NCBI GenBank assembly: GCA_021772455.1
Contig: JAJFLY010000022.1
Coordinates: 1 to 57,957, forward strand
DNA from: Chlamydiota bacterium
GTDB lineage: Bacteria; Chlamydiota; Chlamydiia; Chlamydiales; JAAKFR01
Direction: 5' to 3'
Length of the DNA stretch: 57,957 bases
Shown here: positions 19,265 to 27,060 of the stretch, piece by piece
How the letters are laid out: every line of letters starts with the position of its first letter
Position numbering within the stretch: the stretch's first letter is position 1
The notes under the pieces: generated by a model
Told to the model about the DNA's origin: nothing
What the model saw: only the letters and a program-made list of their open reading frames with translations
Database searches by the model: none
Translations under genes and position numbers: made by a program

Positions 19265-19338
19265 AAAAAAGTACCAATGCGCTTAAAGGTTTGCAGCCAT
19301 TGTATAGGATAACGCACTAAATTTTAAGCGAGATTCTG

Positions 19339-19986
19339 CTATTTCCGGGTATAATCACCTAGCTTCTCAGCCGCAAAGAGCTCTGCTTTTTCTCTATTGG
19401 GGAAGAACTTGGTCTGGAAAGCAATTTTTGGATCAGGAGAACCACGCCGAATCATCGAAAAATTGGTTAGAAAATTCTCGATGACATACTCATTTTCTTG
19501 CAACGGCGGTTGTTCTTTTTCAGGATTGGATTTTAGAAAGTCTTGACAAGCGCGCTGGATGGCCTTGCCAAAGGTATTAAGCTTGGCCGCTTCCTCATGT
19601 AAATTTGTAGGATTCCTACCAGAAGCTTCCCTTACAGCATCGAGAAGGGCTTGATCGATATTGCTGATGCTCTTTTGTGCTAAGGGCACTGTTTGTTCGA
19701 CTGGAGCAGAACGTTCAGGGTTAACCGTTCTCATTTTTAGGGCAGCGCAAATAAGAAGAAGTGTGGCTCCAGCGGCAATGGCTGTACCAGCATAGATGGT
19801 TGTGCTCCCAACCTCAGCTGCCAGTGCATTTACACCCCCAATATTTACTCCGTTTAAGGCTAATATACCAAGAATACCCCCGATCACTGTAATTGCGGCA
19901 AGCGCGGTTGCGATGTAAAGAGAACCCTTTTGAATCTGGGTACAGCTATTTGTTATACAGTTTGAAGATAGATTTGTAGGAGTCAT
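19339..19986 (-). CDS. Inc-like membrane protein, paralogue
   Basis: A 215-residue paralogue with the fullest form of the shared hydrophobic domain (about residues 19-82, containing YIATALAAITVIGGILGILA and a second lobe after STTIYAG). The C-terminal part is helical and different from that of its neighbours, ending in a short beta-module-like segment (AFQTKFFPNREKAELFA). The ATG at 19986 follows ATAGGCTTTTTT, almost the same leader as the next paralogue at 20346, which suggests duplication including the 5' region. Confidence 0.62.
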   Translation of the reverse strand: MTPTNLSSNCITNSCTQIQKGSLYIATALAAITVIGGILGILALNGVNIGGVNALAAEVGSTTIYAGTAIAAGATLLLICAALKMRTVNPERSAPVEQTVPLAQKSISNIDQALLDAVREASGRNPTNLHEEAAKLNTFGKAIQRACQDFLKSNPEKEQPPLQENEYVIENFLTNFSMIRRGSPDPKIAFQTKFFPNREKAELFAAEKLGDYTRK

Positions 19987-20052
19987 AAAAAAGCCTATAG
20001 AGTTTTATTTTATAAGGAGTATGTCATATAACTCATTAATTGTTAAAGGTTT

Positions 20053-20346
20053 TTAATTTCCTCTGCAGAAAATTATTGCACGTTCAAGCAGACTGCCTTC
20101 ACTCCTCCGCACGGCATATCCAACAAGTAGAAGAACGGCTCCTGCGCCAAGGCTTGTGTAAATCGATGTGCTGCCTACTGCTGCAGCAAGTGAATTCACA
20201 GGTCCTAAGTTTATGCCATTCAATGCAAGAGCGCCAATGACGCCGCCGATTATGGTAATCGTCGCGAGCACTATGATGTAAGGAGCTGCTGTCCTAAATA
20301 GGTTACAGGGAATTGTTGTGCAACCTTGGGGTATTCCAGGAATCAT
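20053..20346 (-). CDS. Short Inc-like paralogue, hydrophobic domain only
   Basis: A 97-residue protein made almost only of the shared paired hydrophobic domain (YIIVLATITIIGGVIGALA, then NGINLGPVNSLAA and a second lobe), followed by about 20 residues. It looks truncated compared with its paralogues or is a minimal family member. The ATG at 20346 follows ATAGGTATTTTTT, matching the leader of the gene at 19986. Confidence 0.55.
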   Translation of the reverse strand: MIPGIPQGCTTIPCNLFRTAAPYIIVLATITIIGGVIGALALNGINLGPVNSLAAAVGSTSIYTSLGAGAVLLLVGYAVRRSEGSLLERAIIFCRGN

Positions 20347-20397
20347 AAAAAATACCTATATATGTTTAATCTTTGTAAAGATTATACCATATAAGAA

Positions 20398-21345
20398 TTA
20401 AATTTTAAGGGCTATTTTACCCTGGGTGTGGCCATTACGGCTTTGGCGGAGAGCCTCCTCGACCTCGGTGAAAGGAAATTCTTGAACGGGTGGAGGGGAG
20501 AGCTTTCCTGAGTCTAGAAGCGCAGAAATTTTTTGAAGTTGCTGCCCATTTGGCTCAACAATAAAGAACTCTCCGGAGAGCTCTCTTTGGGCAGCATGGA
20601 CGGGGTCGAATTGACCTGCGATGGTTACAAGTCGTCCACCTATTTTTGCCGCGCCATAACTTGCGAGAAGGGTATCACCGCCAACTGTATCAAAGACAAC
20701 ATCGACACCATCGGGGTGGGTTTGGTGGAGCTTTTTGACAAAATCGCCTTTTGTGTAGTCGATGATCTCATCGGCTCCAAGCATATTGACGTAATCGCGA
20801 TTGTGCTCGCTGGCTGTAGTGATTACATGGGCGCCGGTGTGTTTAGCAAGCTGAATGGCATAGCCTCCAACACCACCCGCACCTGCGTGGATCAAAATAC
20901 TCTCATTTGCCTGCAGATTTGCGCTTTTGAAAAGGGCTTGCCACGCGGTGAGGCTGCTTAAGGGAATCACAGATGCTTGGGCAAAGTTTAGCGTGCGTGG
21001 TTTTGAGACAACGTGGTCGGCATCAAGGCAGATATAATCAGCATACGACCCCTCGTGGATGATTTCTTTGCGGCAATAGGCGAAGATGGGATCGCCAATG
21101 CGAAAAGCTGTCACCTCGCTTCCAACGGCCGAAACTTCTCCAGAGAGATCCCAGCCGAGGGTTATGGGAAATTGGTAGTCCATGCGCGTTTTGAGTAATC
21201 CCTCGATAATCTTCCAGTCGACGGGGTTGACACCGGCATATTTGATGGCGATTTGAACTTCGTGGGGCTTGGGCAGGGGGGTAGAAATCTCACTGATTTC
21301 AATTTTATCGATTCCACCGAAGCTATGGATGAGAGCAGCTTTCAT
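20398..21345 (-). CDS. Zinc-type alcohol dehydrogenase / quinone oxidoreductase (MDR family)
   Basis: A 315-residue medium-chain dehydrogenase/reductase. The N-terminal GroES-like domain has GVNPVDWKI and GWDLSGEVSAVGSEV; the NADPH-binding Rossmann fold has HAGAGGVGGYAIQLAKHTGA. The structural and catalytic zinc cysteines of classical alcohol dehydrogenases are absent, so it belongs with quinone oxidoreductase-like members that reduce alpha,beta-unsaturated carbonyls or quinones with NADPH. The true substrate is unknown. The ATG at 21345 overlaps the end of mqnB by 23 bases, so it may be cotranscribed with the menaquinone genes. Confidence 0.9.
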   Translation of the reverse strand: MKAALIHSFGGIDKIEISEISTPLPKPHEVQIAIKYAGVNPVDWKIIEGLLKTRMDYQFPITLGWDLSGEVSAVGSEVTAFRIGDPIFAYCRKEIIHEGSYADYICLDADHVVSKPRTLNFAQASVIPLSSLTAWQALFKSANLQANESILIHAGAGGVGGYAIQLAKHTGAHVITTASEHNRDYVNMLGADEIIDYTKGDFVKKLHQTHPDGVDVVFDTVGGDTLLASYGAAKIGGRLVTIAGQFDPVHAAQRELSGEFFIVEPNGQQLQKISALLDSGKLSPPPVQEFPFTEVEEALRQSRNGHTQGKIALKI

Positions 21346-21928
21346 AAATTTTCTCCGCAATGCGTTCTGATAGGTGTGCCTTATTTTTGCGTAGCTCTTC
21401 TCTTCCGCCAGGCGATGCGAAATCTGAAACGATTTTCCACATGCGACATTTTTTGCCAAGGTAGTTGGCGGCGTAGGCGATGCCGTACCCTTCCATGTCG
21501 ACAACTTCCCACTTTTTGCCTAAGTGTGAGCGGTGGCTCTTGTCGTAGATGGGAAAATCAGATGAAATGAGTTTGCCCTTTCCACATTTAAGGGTGAAGT
21601 GGGGAAGGGTAGTTGCAACAATTTCTTGGGAAAGGGGGTCAAGGGGGCCTGAGGGGGCATATTTTCCAACGGTTTCGATTGTGAGTATCTCTCCAATGGG
21701 GAGTGTGTCTTGCAAAGCGCCAGCGATTCCAAGATTCCATACTTCATCAGCTTGGTGGGCGTGGGCAAAAACAGCAGCGCCAGCAGCGTGGACTCCCATG
21801 CCGCTTACTACGACCAACCCATGCTCAAAGGTATAATAGTTAGGAGATTCAGTTGAATCTGCTTTTAAGGCATGCAGGGTTGCAGCGGCTTCAGCAAGTT
21901 GGGCGAATACAATAAGTTTTCTAGACAT
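21323..21928 (-). CDS. mqnB: Futalosine hydrolase
   Basis: A 201-residue nucleoside phosphorylase/MTAN-fold protein. SGMGVHAAGAAVFA, WNLGIAGALQDTLPIGE and VVDMEGYGIAYAA followed by SDFAS are the substrate-site and catalytic segments of this fold. Overlap with mqnD identifies it as the hydrolase that releases hypoxanthine from futalosine in the alternative menaquinone pathway, rather than an MTA/SAH nucleosidase. Its start lies 64 bases inside mqnD. It corresponds in position to CT263 of C. trachomatis. Confidence 0.88.
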   Translation of the reverse strand: MSRKLIVFAQLAEAAATLHALKADSTESPNYYTFEHGLVVVSGMGVHAAGAAVFAHAHQADEVWNLGIAGALQDTLPIGEILTIETVGKYAPSGPLDPLSQEIVATTLPHFTLKCGKGKLISSDFPIYDKSHRSHLGKKWEVVDMEGYGIAYAANYLGKKCRMWKIVSDFASPGGREELRKNKAHLSERIAEKIYESCSHP

Positions 21929-22674
21929 AGGGTTTCAATCGCTTTTAGCCCTCTTTCGGAGAGGTTTTCTGTCTCGGAATTTACATAGGTTGCAATATGT
22001 TGCTTAACAATTTCAACTTGTTTTTCTTGGGATTTTTCAAGAATAAAGCTGTGCGATTCACTTGGGTTTGCTTTTGCGTAGGCAAGGGAGTCTTGTAGTG
22101 TTTGCAAAATCTCTTCTTTGTGGGGATAGTCACGCCGAATGGCCAAACATCCAAGGGGTAAAGGAAGTTGGTACCGTTCATGCCACATTTCGCCTAAATC
22201 GATAATTTCAAAAAAGCCTCGAGAAGCGTATGTAAAGCGGGTTTCGTGGATAATTAAACCGCAGTCTACAATGTCGTTTTCGATAAGGTCTGCCACTTCG
22301 TGATAGAGGCAAAAGTGTTTATGTTCGATGGGGGGAAGGAGTTTTTCTAAAAGGAGGTTGGCAGTTGTTCTTTTTCCGGGGATCGCAATCCGTTTTTTGG
22401 AGAGTTCTTGGAGTGAAAAAGGGGTTTTAGCGATGATTATAGGGCCACAATGCATCCCAAGGGCCGATCCAATCGGCAAAAGTTGATAGGTTTCACAAAC
22501 TTCTCGAAAACAGTTGAAAGAGAGTTTGATGAGGGGATATTTTCCTTCTAGAGCGAGGGTGTTAAGCTGCTCGATATCGGCGAATGTAACCTGAGGAGGT
22601 GTTGCCACACGTCCTGTGATCCACGCATGAAAGAGATAGGTGTCATTGGGGCAAGGTGAGATGGCAATCTTCAC
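21865..22674 (-). CDS. mqnD: 1,4-dihydroxy-6-naphthoate synthase
   Basis: A 269-residue member of the MqnA/MqnD periplasmic-binding-protein fold. ISPCPNDTYLFHAW at the N-terminus, then GPIIIAKTPFS, CGLIIHETRF and LPLPLGCLAIRRD, are characteristic of MqnD. It converts cyclic de-hypoxanthine futalosine to 1,4-dihydroxy-6-naphthoate in menaquinone synthesis. It overlaps mqnB (64 bases) and dnaQ (4 bases), so the operon is tightly packed. Confidence 0.92.
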   Translation of the reverse strand: MKIAISPCPNDTYLFHAWITGRVATPPQVTFADIEQLNTLALEGKYPLIKLSFNCFREVCETYQLLPIGSALGMHCGPIIIAKTPFSLQELSKKRIAIPGKRTTANLLLEKLLPPIEHKHFCLYHEVADLIENDIVDCGLIIHETRFTYASRGFFEIIDLGEMWHERYQLPLPLGCLAIRRDYPHKEEILQTLQDSLAYAKANPSESHSFILEKSQEKQVEIVKQHIATYVNSETENLSERGLKAIETLCLENLLYSPNLLKPLQPCMP

Positions 22675-23363
22675 AGAGAGCCAAGTTTCTCAAGGGCAGT
22701 TTTAAGGCTGGCGTTTTCGGGTTTGTCAAAAGCCCCTTCATTTTTGAGCCACTTTAAATAAGATTTGGGGACATCGGCTAAAGGCTTTCCTTGATATTTC
22801 CCAAAGGGCATCACATCGGCCTCTCCTTGGACACTGAGAAGTTCAAGGACCTTTTCGGCTGACAAATCGTCGATCATCGCACTGAAAACCTGATAGAGGA
22901 TGCGCACATCATCAAGGGCACGGTGGGCGTTGTTCTCTTCAAAGCCGTAAATTTGGCGCAAATATTGGAGGCTGTGGCGTGGGAGATCGGGTCGGTATTT
23001 GCGGGCCCATTTGAGAGAGTCGACCATGTCAAAGTCTGGGAGCTCAATCTCGTGCCGTTTGCACTCATTAACTAAAAAGTGGCGGTCGAAGTTGTCGTTG
23101 TTGTGGGCGACAAGTGCAACATCTCCCTCGCAAAAGGCGATAAATTGAGAGCCTACTTCAGCGAAGTTAGCAGCCTCAGCAACCATTTCATCGCTGATTC
23201 CATGAATGGCAGAAGCCTCTTTAGGAATCGGCACGCCGGGGTTGATAAGCATCTCAAATTCGCGCTCTTGGACCGGGTCATAGGCGGCAATTTCGATGAT
23301 CCGATCGGTTTCAGAGCGGACACCAGTTGTCTCAGTGTCGTAATAGATTAGGCGTTTACTCAT
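22671..23363 (-). CDS. DnaQ-like 3'-5' exonuclease with C-terminal DUF3820-like domain
   Basis: A 230-residue protein. The DEDD exonuclease core has YDTETTG (Exo I), VAHNNDNFDRHFL (Exo II) and NNAHRALDDVRIL (Exo III, HxAxxD type). After about residue 180 a small domain (MPFGKYQGKPLADVPKSYL) matches the DUF3820 pattern found after exonuclease domains. It may act in proofreading or nucleic acid turnover. The order chaperone/dnaQ/mqnD/mqnB is as I recall for CT260-CT263. Confidence 0.93.
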   Translation of the reverse strand: MSKRLIYYDTETTGVRSETDRIIEIAAYDPVQEREFEMLINPGVPIPKEASAIHGISDEMVAEAANFAEVGSQFIAFCEGDVALVAHNNDNFDRHFLVNECKRHEIELPDFDMVDSLKWARKYRPDLPRHSLQYLRQIYGFEENNAHRALDDVRILYQVFSAMIDDLSAEKVLELLSVQGEADVMPFGKYQGKPLADVPKSYLKWLKNEGAFDKPENASLKTALEKLGSL

Positions 23364-23808
23364 CGTTCAATATGTCGTCCACTTTGTGGGTTCCAGATGC
23401 AATTGCGCCGATCGCGTGCATAAAGGTGTCGCACGCAAGACGCAAGGTTCCGATATACATCCCCAAGAGGTTTTCGTCCACCTGATCTCCAGGACAGGGG
23501 ACTATGCAGCGGAAATACATGAGCTTTTGCTTCTCATCCATCCCAAAGCCAGGCATGTCGAGCTGTTTGTTCAATAGATGGAGCATCCGCGCGACCTCAC
23601 CAAATTTCTCTTCATGGAGTTGATAGGGGAGATAGGCGATGAGCTGCAATAGAGAAGATTCAGTACGGATTCCAAAGAAAACAGGGACGTCGATCTCTTT
23701 AATTTTCAAAAGGATGTAGACTTGTTCAGTCTCTTCTTGAAACGTCGGATCGAGCTCTAGTTTTTTTAAAAACTGTTCGAGTTTTTCATGATTGAGGGGA
23801 AAATTCAT
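23356..23808 (-). CDS. Type III secretion chaperone, CT260/Mcsc-like
   Basis: A 150-residue protein with the class I chaperone architecture: an N-terminal helix (LEQFLKKLELDP), a central set of beta strands (EQVYILLKIKEIDVPVFFGI) and C-terminal helices. It is adjacent to dnaQ as CT260 is in C. trachomatis; CT260 (Mcsc) is described as a multi-cargo secretion chaperone. The assignment rests on fold pattern and position. The ATG at 23808 (MNFPLNHEK) follows AGGAAG and overlaps csrA by 23 bases. It overlaps dnaQ by 8 bases. Confidence 0.75.
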   Translation of the reverse strand: MNFPLNHEKLEQFLKKLELDPTFQEETEQVYILLKIKEIDVPVFFGIRTESSLLQLIAYLPYQLHEEKFGEVARMLHLLNKQLDMPGFGMDEKQKLMYFRCIVPCPGDQVDENLLGMYIGTLRLACDTFMHAIGAIASGTHKVDDILNDE

Positions 23809-23971
23809 GTGTTTTTTTCTTCCTATCGAGTAATTCTTCACGGACGATCTCAATATCTTTTGGAGCTTCGATTCCGATGGAGACCTGTCCTTCGCGCACT
23901 GTAATTACAGTAACGACCACATCGCTTCCGATACGTATTTTCTGATCTGCTTTTCGCGTTAATACTAACAT
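23786..23971 (-). CDS. csrA: Carbon storage regulator CsrA
   Basis: A 61-residue RNA-binding regulator. MLVLTRKADQKIRIG and IGIEAPKDIEIVREEL are the family core; the arginine in VREEL contacts GGA motifs in target mRNAs. CsrA homologues control translation of flagellar, secretion and metabolic genes. Here it sits between the flagellar-type export genes and the secretion chaperone on the same strand, overlapping the latter. The ATG at 23971 has a GAGGAT ribosome site 6 bases after the lipoprotein stop. Confidence 0.95.
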   Translation of the reverse strand: MLVLTRKADQKIRIGSDVVVTVITVREGQVSIGIEAPKDIEIVREELLDRKKKTHEFSPQS

Positions 23972-23977
23972 CTGTTT

Positions 23978-24145
23978 CTATCCTCTGCCTGGAATCATTG
24001 AAGAGGGTTTTTCTTGTGTGATATGCGGATTATTCGTGTTGGGTAGAGTCGAAAAGTTCGAGTCATTAGGCATCTTATAGATACAACCGGTTAGCGTTAC
24101 CAAAAGCGCGATAGTGAAAAGTCCGAATTTCACACTAAACCTCAT
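23978..24145 (-). CDS. Small lipoprotein, function unknown
   Basis: A 55-residue protein starting MRFSVKFGLF with a hydrophobic signal and a lipobox (LTGC) at about residue 20. The mature part is about 35 residues, polar and rich in Asn, Ser and Pro. The position between fliR and csrA, same strand, suggests cotranscription. No clear ribosome site is visible for the ATG at 24145; the longer frame to 24220 would overlap fliR. Confidence 0.55.
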   Translation of the reverse strand: MRFSVKFGLFTIALLVTLTGCIYKMPNDSNFSTLPNTNNPHITQEKPSSMIPGRG

Positions 24146-24180
24146 TTGTTTTGCCGCGGAATATACAGAAAGGGAGGAGA

Positions 24181-24921
24181 TTATCTCAATGGAAAAAATA
24201 GGTTCTTTGCGAGAGACCAAAATTCATTAAAGGCTCCTTGCAAAATCTGTCCAAAAAATCCTATGGCAAATGCAATCGCCCCCATTCCGATTAATAATTG
24301 GATAGGGAAGCCTGTCCAAAAAATCTGTAGGGCAGGAAAGAACCTAGCAAGAATTGCAAAGCATAGAATTACAATGAATAACACTGTGACTGGAAAGAGG
24401 GCGTATGAGAGGGCGTGGGTGAAGAGGCGACCTGAGGCTTCGACAATTCCAAGGGTAAGGTTGGGAGGAATTGTCGTATAACTTTCATACAATAGGCGCA
24501 AAAGTGCGTGGTGGAGATCGAGGGCTAAAAAGAGGGCAAAGAGCGTTAAAACAAAGAGGCGTGAGATGAGTGGTTGTGAGGAGTTAGAACTCGGATCGAG
24601 GAGTTCTGTTGCCGAAAAGCCGGTCATCGTCCCCACAAGTTGACCGGCAAAAGCTGCAGCTTCAAAGAGCAGAGAAAAGAGAAAGCCAAGTAGATAGCCC
24701 ACTGCCACTTCTTGAATGATCTGGGTGGTGAAGAAGATTGGATTTTCGACCGTTATGGTCATTTGCATTGAGAGAGGGGGGAGGAGTAATAGAGAGCAGC
24801 AAAGGGCAAGTCCAAAGCGTACCCAAATGGGGATGTTCCGTTTCGAAAAAAGAGGGGAGAGGAGGAAAAAGCCTCCTAATCTGGCAAAAAGGGTAAAAAA
24901 TAGGGAGAGCTCATTGGACAT
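24181..24921 (-). CDS. fliR: Export gate protein FliR (FliR/SctT family)
   Basis: A 246-residue integral membrane protein with about six helices. FFLLSPLFSKRNIPIWVRFGLAL at the N-terminus and GQLVGTMTGFSATELLDPSSN are typical of FliR/SctT. It forms the core of the flagellar or type III export gate with FliP and FliQ. The pairing with a FliO-like gene and the FliP/FliQ signatures point to the flagellar branch. It overlaps fliQ by 11 bases. Confidence 0.82.
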   Translation of the reverse strand: MSNELSLFFTLFARLGGFFLLSPLFSKRNIPIWVRFGLALCCSLLLLPPLSMQMTITVENPIFFTTQIIQEVAVGYLLGFLFSLLFEAAAFAGQLVGTMTGFSATELLDPSSNSSQPLISRLFVLTLFALFLALDLHHALLRLLYESYTTIPPNLTLGIVEASGRLFTHALSYALFPVTVLFIVILCFAILARFFPALQIFWTGFPIQLLIGMGAIAFAIGFFGQILQGAFNEFWSLAKNLFFPLR

Positions 24922-25201
24922 AGTTTACAAGTGAGGTGACCTTATCCCACTGGTGGATCAGGAGGTTATTTGTAAATTTGGTAAGAATTTTGAGCATCCA
25001 TGGAAAGAAAATTGCAAGCGCCAGCGCGAGAGTTAGCATTTTAGGAACAAAAGAGAGGGTCATCTCCTGAATTTGGGTCAGAGATTGGATTAGGGAGATT
25101 GCAAGTCCGACGATGAGGGCGAGTAGAAGGAAGGGGGCCGCGATCTCCAATGCTGTGTAGAGCGTATGGCGTACTATATGTGTGATTTGTTCTGGGGTCA
25201 T
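24911..25201 (-). CDS. fliQ: Export gate protein FliQ (FliQ/SctS family)
   Basis: A 96-residue protein with two membrane helices. The segment QSLTQIQEMTLSFVPKML is the diagnostic inner loop and matches flagellar FliQ (EMTLSFVPK form) more closely than injectisome SctS (usually DQTLSF). The ATG at 25201 overlaps the fliP stop as ATGA; the frame start at 25240 is rejected. It ends 11 bases inside fliR. Confidence 0.85.
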   Translation of the reverse strand: MTPEQITHIVRHTLYTALEIAAPFLLLALIVGLAISLIQSLTQIQEMTLSFVPKMLTLALALAIFFPWMLKILTKFTNNLLIHQWDKVTSLVNYVQ

Positions 25202-25821
25202 TGATAGCCTCCGACAATTTGTTGGACAACAAGGCGCCACCCATCGACCACTACAAATAGCAAAATCTTAAAGGGAAAGGAGATCATAACGGGGGGAAGC
25301 AAGACCATTCCCATTGACATGAGTAGCGAAGTGACGACCATGTCGATGATGAGGAACGGTAAAAAGAGCAAAAAGCCGAGCATAAATGCTGTACGGAGCT
25401 CAGAAAGGACAAACCCGGGTATAATGCAAAACCACGGTACGGAATCAAGGTTATCCCCTTTCACCTCGATGTTCCCCATATCTAAAAAGAGTTCGAGGTC
25501 CTTTTCGCGGGTATGGTAGAGCATAAAGTTGCGCAGTGGGGGCCACGCCTTGGCCAAAAGCTCTTCGGGTTTTTTCTCTTCCGCTTTGGTGTAAGGAACA
25601 ATAGCATTATCATAGATTTCGGTAAGCACGGGGTGCATGATGTAGCCGGTTAGAATCAGCGAGAGGCCGATGATGATTTGTGAGGAGGGGACAGAGGTGC
25701 TAAGTGCTTGGCGCAAAAACGTAAGGACAATTGAAATGCGCGTGAAGGATGTCATTAAGACAAAAACGAAGGGAACCAGAGCTAGAAAGATTGCGGAGCT
25801 GAGGAAGGGGACGTCATGCAT
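25198..25821 (-). CDS. fliP: Export gate protein FliP (FliP/SctR family)
   Basis: About 207 residues with four membrane helices. MTSFTRISIVLTFLRQAL, LRNFMLYHTREKDLELF and SELRTAFMLGFLLFLPF followed by PFKILLFVVVDGW are hallmarks; the TREKDL form is the flagellar FliP version, absent from the injectisome SctR sequences I can recall. It assembles the entry pore of the export apparatus. The N-terminus is short, without the cleavable signal seen in many FliP. The start is either the ATG at 25821 or an in-frame TTG at 25854; neither has a clear ribosome site, and the gene overlaps fliO. Confidence 0.83.
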   Translation of the reverse strand: MHDVPFLSSAIFLALVPFVFVLMTSFTRISIVLTFLRQALSTSVPSSQIIIGLSLILTGYIMHPVLTEIYDNAIVPYTKAEEKKPEELLAKAWPPLRNFMLYHTREKDLELFLDMGNIEVKGDNLDSVPWFCIIPGFVLSELRTAFMLGFLLFLPFLIIDMVVTSLLMSMGMVLLPPVMISFPFKILLFVVVDGWRLVVQQIVGGYQ

Positions 25822-26224
25822 TTCTTGAGCTAAGTCGCTTAAGTTTTTTGGCAAAGGTCTCTCGAATAGCAGTTGGCGCCTCGAGCAGCTCTTCTAGTTT
25901 TTCCTCCACCTTGACATCGCTTGCCAATTCTGTCACCACATGAATTCCAGCAGGTGATTCAGAAATAAGAATCCCTTTGCCCAGCACATCGATTAAGTAG
26001 AGAGAGGACTTGGAGTTAAGGGCGCGTCTTTCGAGGATTTTGATCCCTGTCGAACTATTTAAATGGTGGATTCGCGAGCGCATCATCCGCTTCATAAAAT
26101 AGACAGTGACAAAGACAAGCACGAGAATGCAGCCTAGTGTGAGCATCATATTGACAAACTGGCCCCAGTAATTATAACTTTGTCCTATCGACTCTTCTGA
26201 AACTAAATCGGCTAAGAAAAACAT
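25814..26224 (-). CDS. fliO: FliO-like export assembly protein
   Basis: A 136-residue protein with one N-terminal membrane segment (about residues 22-43, LTLGCILVLVFVTVYFM) and a small C-terminal domain with ILERRALNSKSSLYLIDVLGKGILI, the FliO pattern (short beta domain with conserved Leu/Gly positions). FliO is specific to flagellar systems, where it helps FliP assemble, and injectisome loci lack it. The ATG at 26224 has an excellent AAAGGAG; the longer frame to 26254 is rejected. First gene of fliO-fliP-fliQ-fliR. Confidence 0.7.
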   Translation of the reverse strand: MFFLADLVSEESIGQSYNYWGQFVNMMLTLGCILVLVFVTVYFMKRMMRSRIHHLNSSTGIKILERRALNSKSSLYLIDVLGKGILISESPAGIHVVTELASDVKVEEKLEELLEAPTAIRETFAKKLKRLSSRNA

Positions 26225-26253
26225 TTTCACTCCTTTTGTGGTGAGCATACTCA

Positions 26254-27060
26254 ATGAGAAGATTTAAAGGAATTATCGCTCTGGATATCGATGGGACGAT
26301 CACGATTGAAAAGCATCGGATAGAAAAAAAAGTTGAGGATTTTCTCAATTTTTTGATTGAAGATGGGTGGCAGCTGATTTTTTTGACCGGTCGGACCTTC
26401 TCTTTTGCCTTCCCGATTTTATCAGGTTTAAAAGGAGAGTTCTATTTTGCCCCTCAAAATGGAGCAGCCCTCTACAAGATGCCGGAGCAGCGCCAGCTAA
26501 CCACCCACTATCTTTCAACATGTGTGCTCCCAAAATTGCCTCCAAAAATGCTTGTTGAATCGGGTAAAGATCACGATGATATCTGCTATTATTGCCCAGA
26601 AGCATTTACCCAAAAAGAGCTTGAATACATTCATTTCCGTATCGAGATGACGCCGGAAAAATGGGTGGCGCTCGGTTCTTTTAATGAGTTGAAGATCTCA
26701 GAATTTGCTGTTGGCAAGTGTTTTGGCGAGGTGCCTCAGTTGGAGTTGGTAAATGTAACGGTGATTCGTGATCCGTTTAATCCGGGAAACCATTTGGCAT
26801 TTGTTAATGCAGCAGATGCTTCAAAGGGGGAGATGCTTGAGGAATTTCGGCGCATGCACCCTCCCGAGCTGCCGGCCATTGCAGCTGGAGATGACTTTAA
26901 TGATGTCGGCATGTTAGAAAAAAGCACGTTTAAAATCGTAATGCAAAATGCACCTGAAAAGATGCACGCATTGGCAGATCTACTTGCAAAATCTGCGCAC
27001 GATCACGGGATAATCGACGCACTGAAGGAGGCGACAAGCTACTATGGAAGGAACGATTAA
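26254..27060 (+). CDS. HAD-IIB (Cof-type) phosphatase
   Basis: A 268-residue haloacid dehalogenase-superfamily hydrolase. ALDIDGTIT (motif I, nucleophile Asp), FLTGRTFSF (motif II), a lysine in motif III and AAGDDFNDVGML (motif IV) are all present, with an inserted cap domain between II and III, as in Cof-type sugar phosphatases. The substrate is unknown. It is divergent from fliO with 29 bases between and overlaps folB by 17 bases. Position relative to fabI resembles CT103. Confidence 0.9.
   Translation: MRRFKGIIALDIDGTITIEKHRIEKKVEDFLNFLIEDGWQLIFLTGRTFSFAFPILSGLKGEFYFAPQNGAALYKMPEQRQLTTHYLSTCVLPKLPPKMLVESGKDHDDICYYCPEAFTQKELEYIHFRIEMTPEKWVALGSFNELKISEFAVGKCFGEVPQLELVNVTVIRDPFNPGNHLAFVNAADASKGEMLEEFRRMHPPELPAIAAGDDFNDVGMLEKSTFKIVMQNAPEKMHALADLLAKSAHDHGIIDALKEATSYYGRND

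Noticed and set aside
25198-25821. Calling this gene injectisome sctR
   Set aside because: The TREKDL form and the FliO-like neighbour fit the flagellar branch better, though only a phylogeny would settle it.
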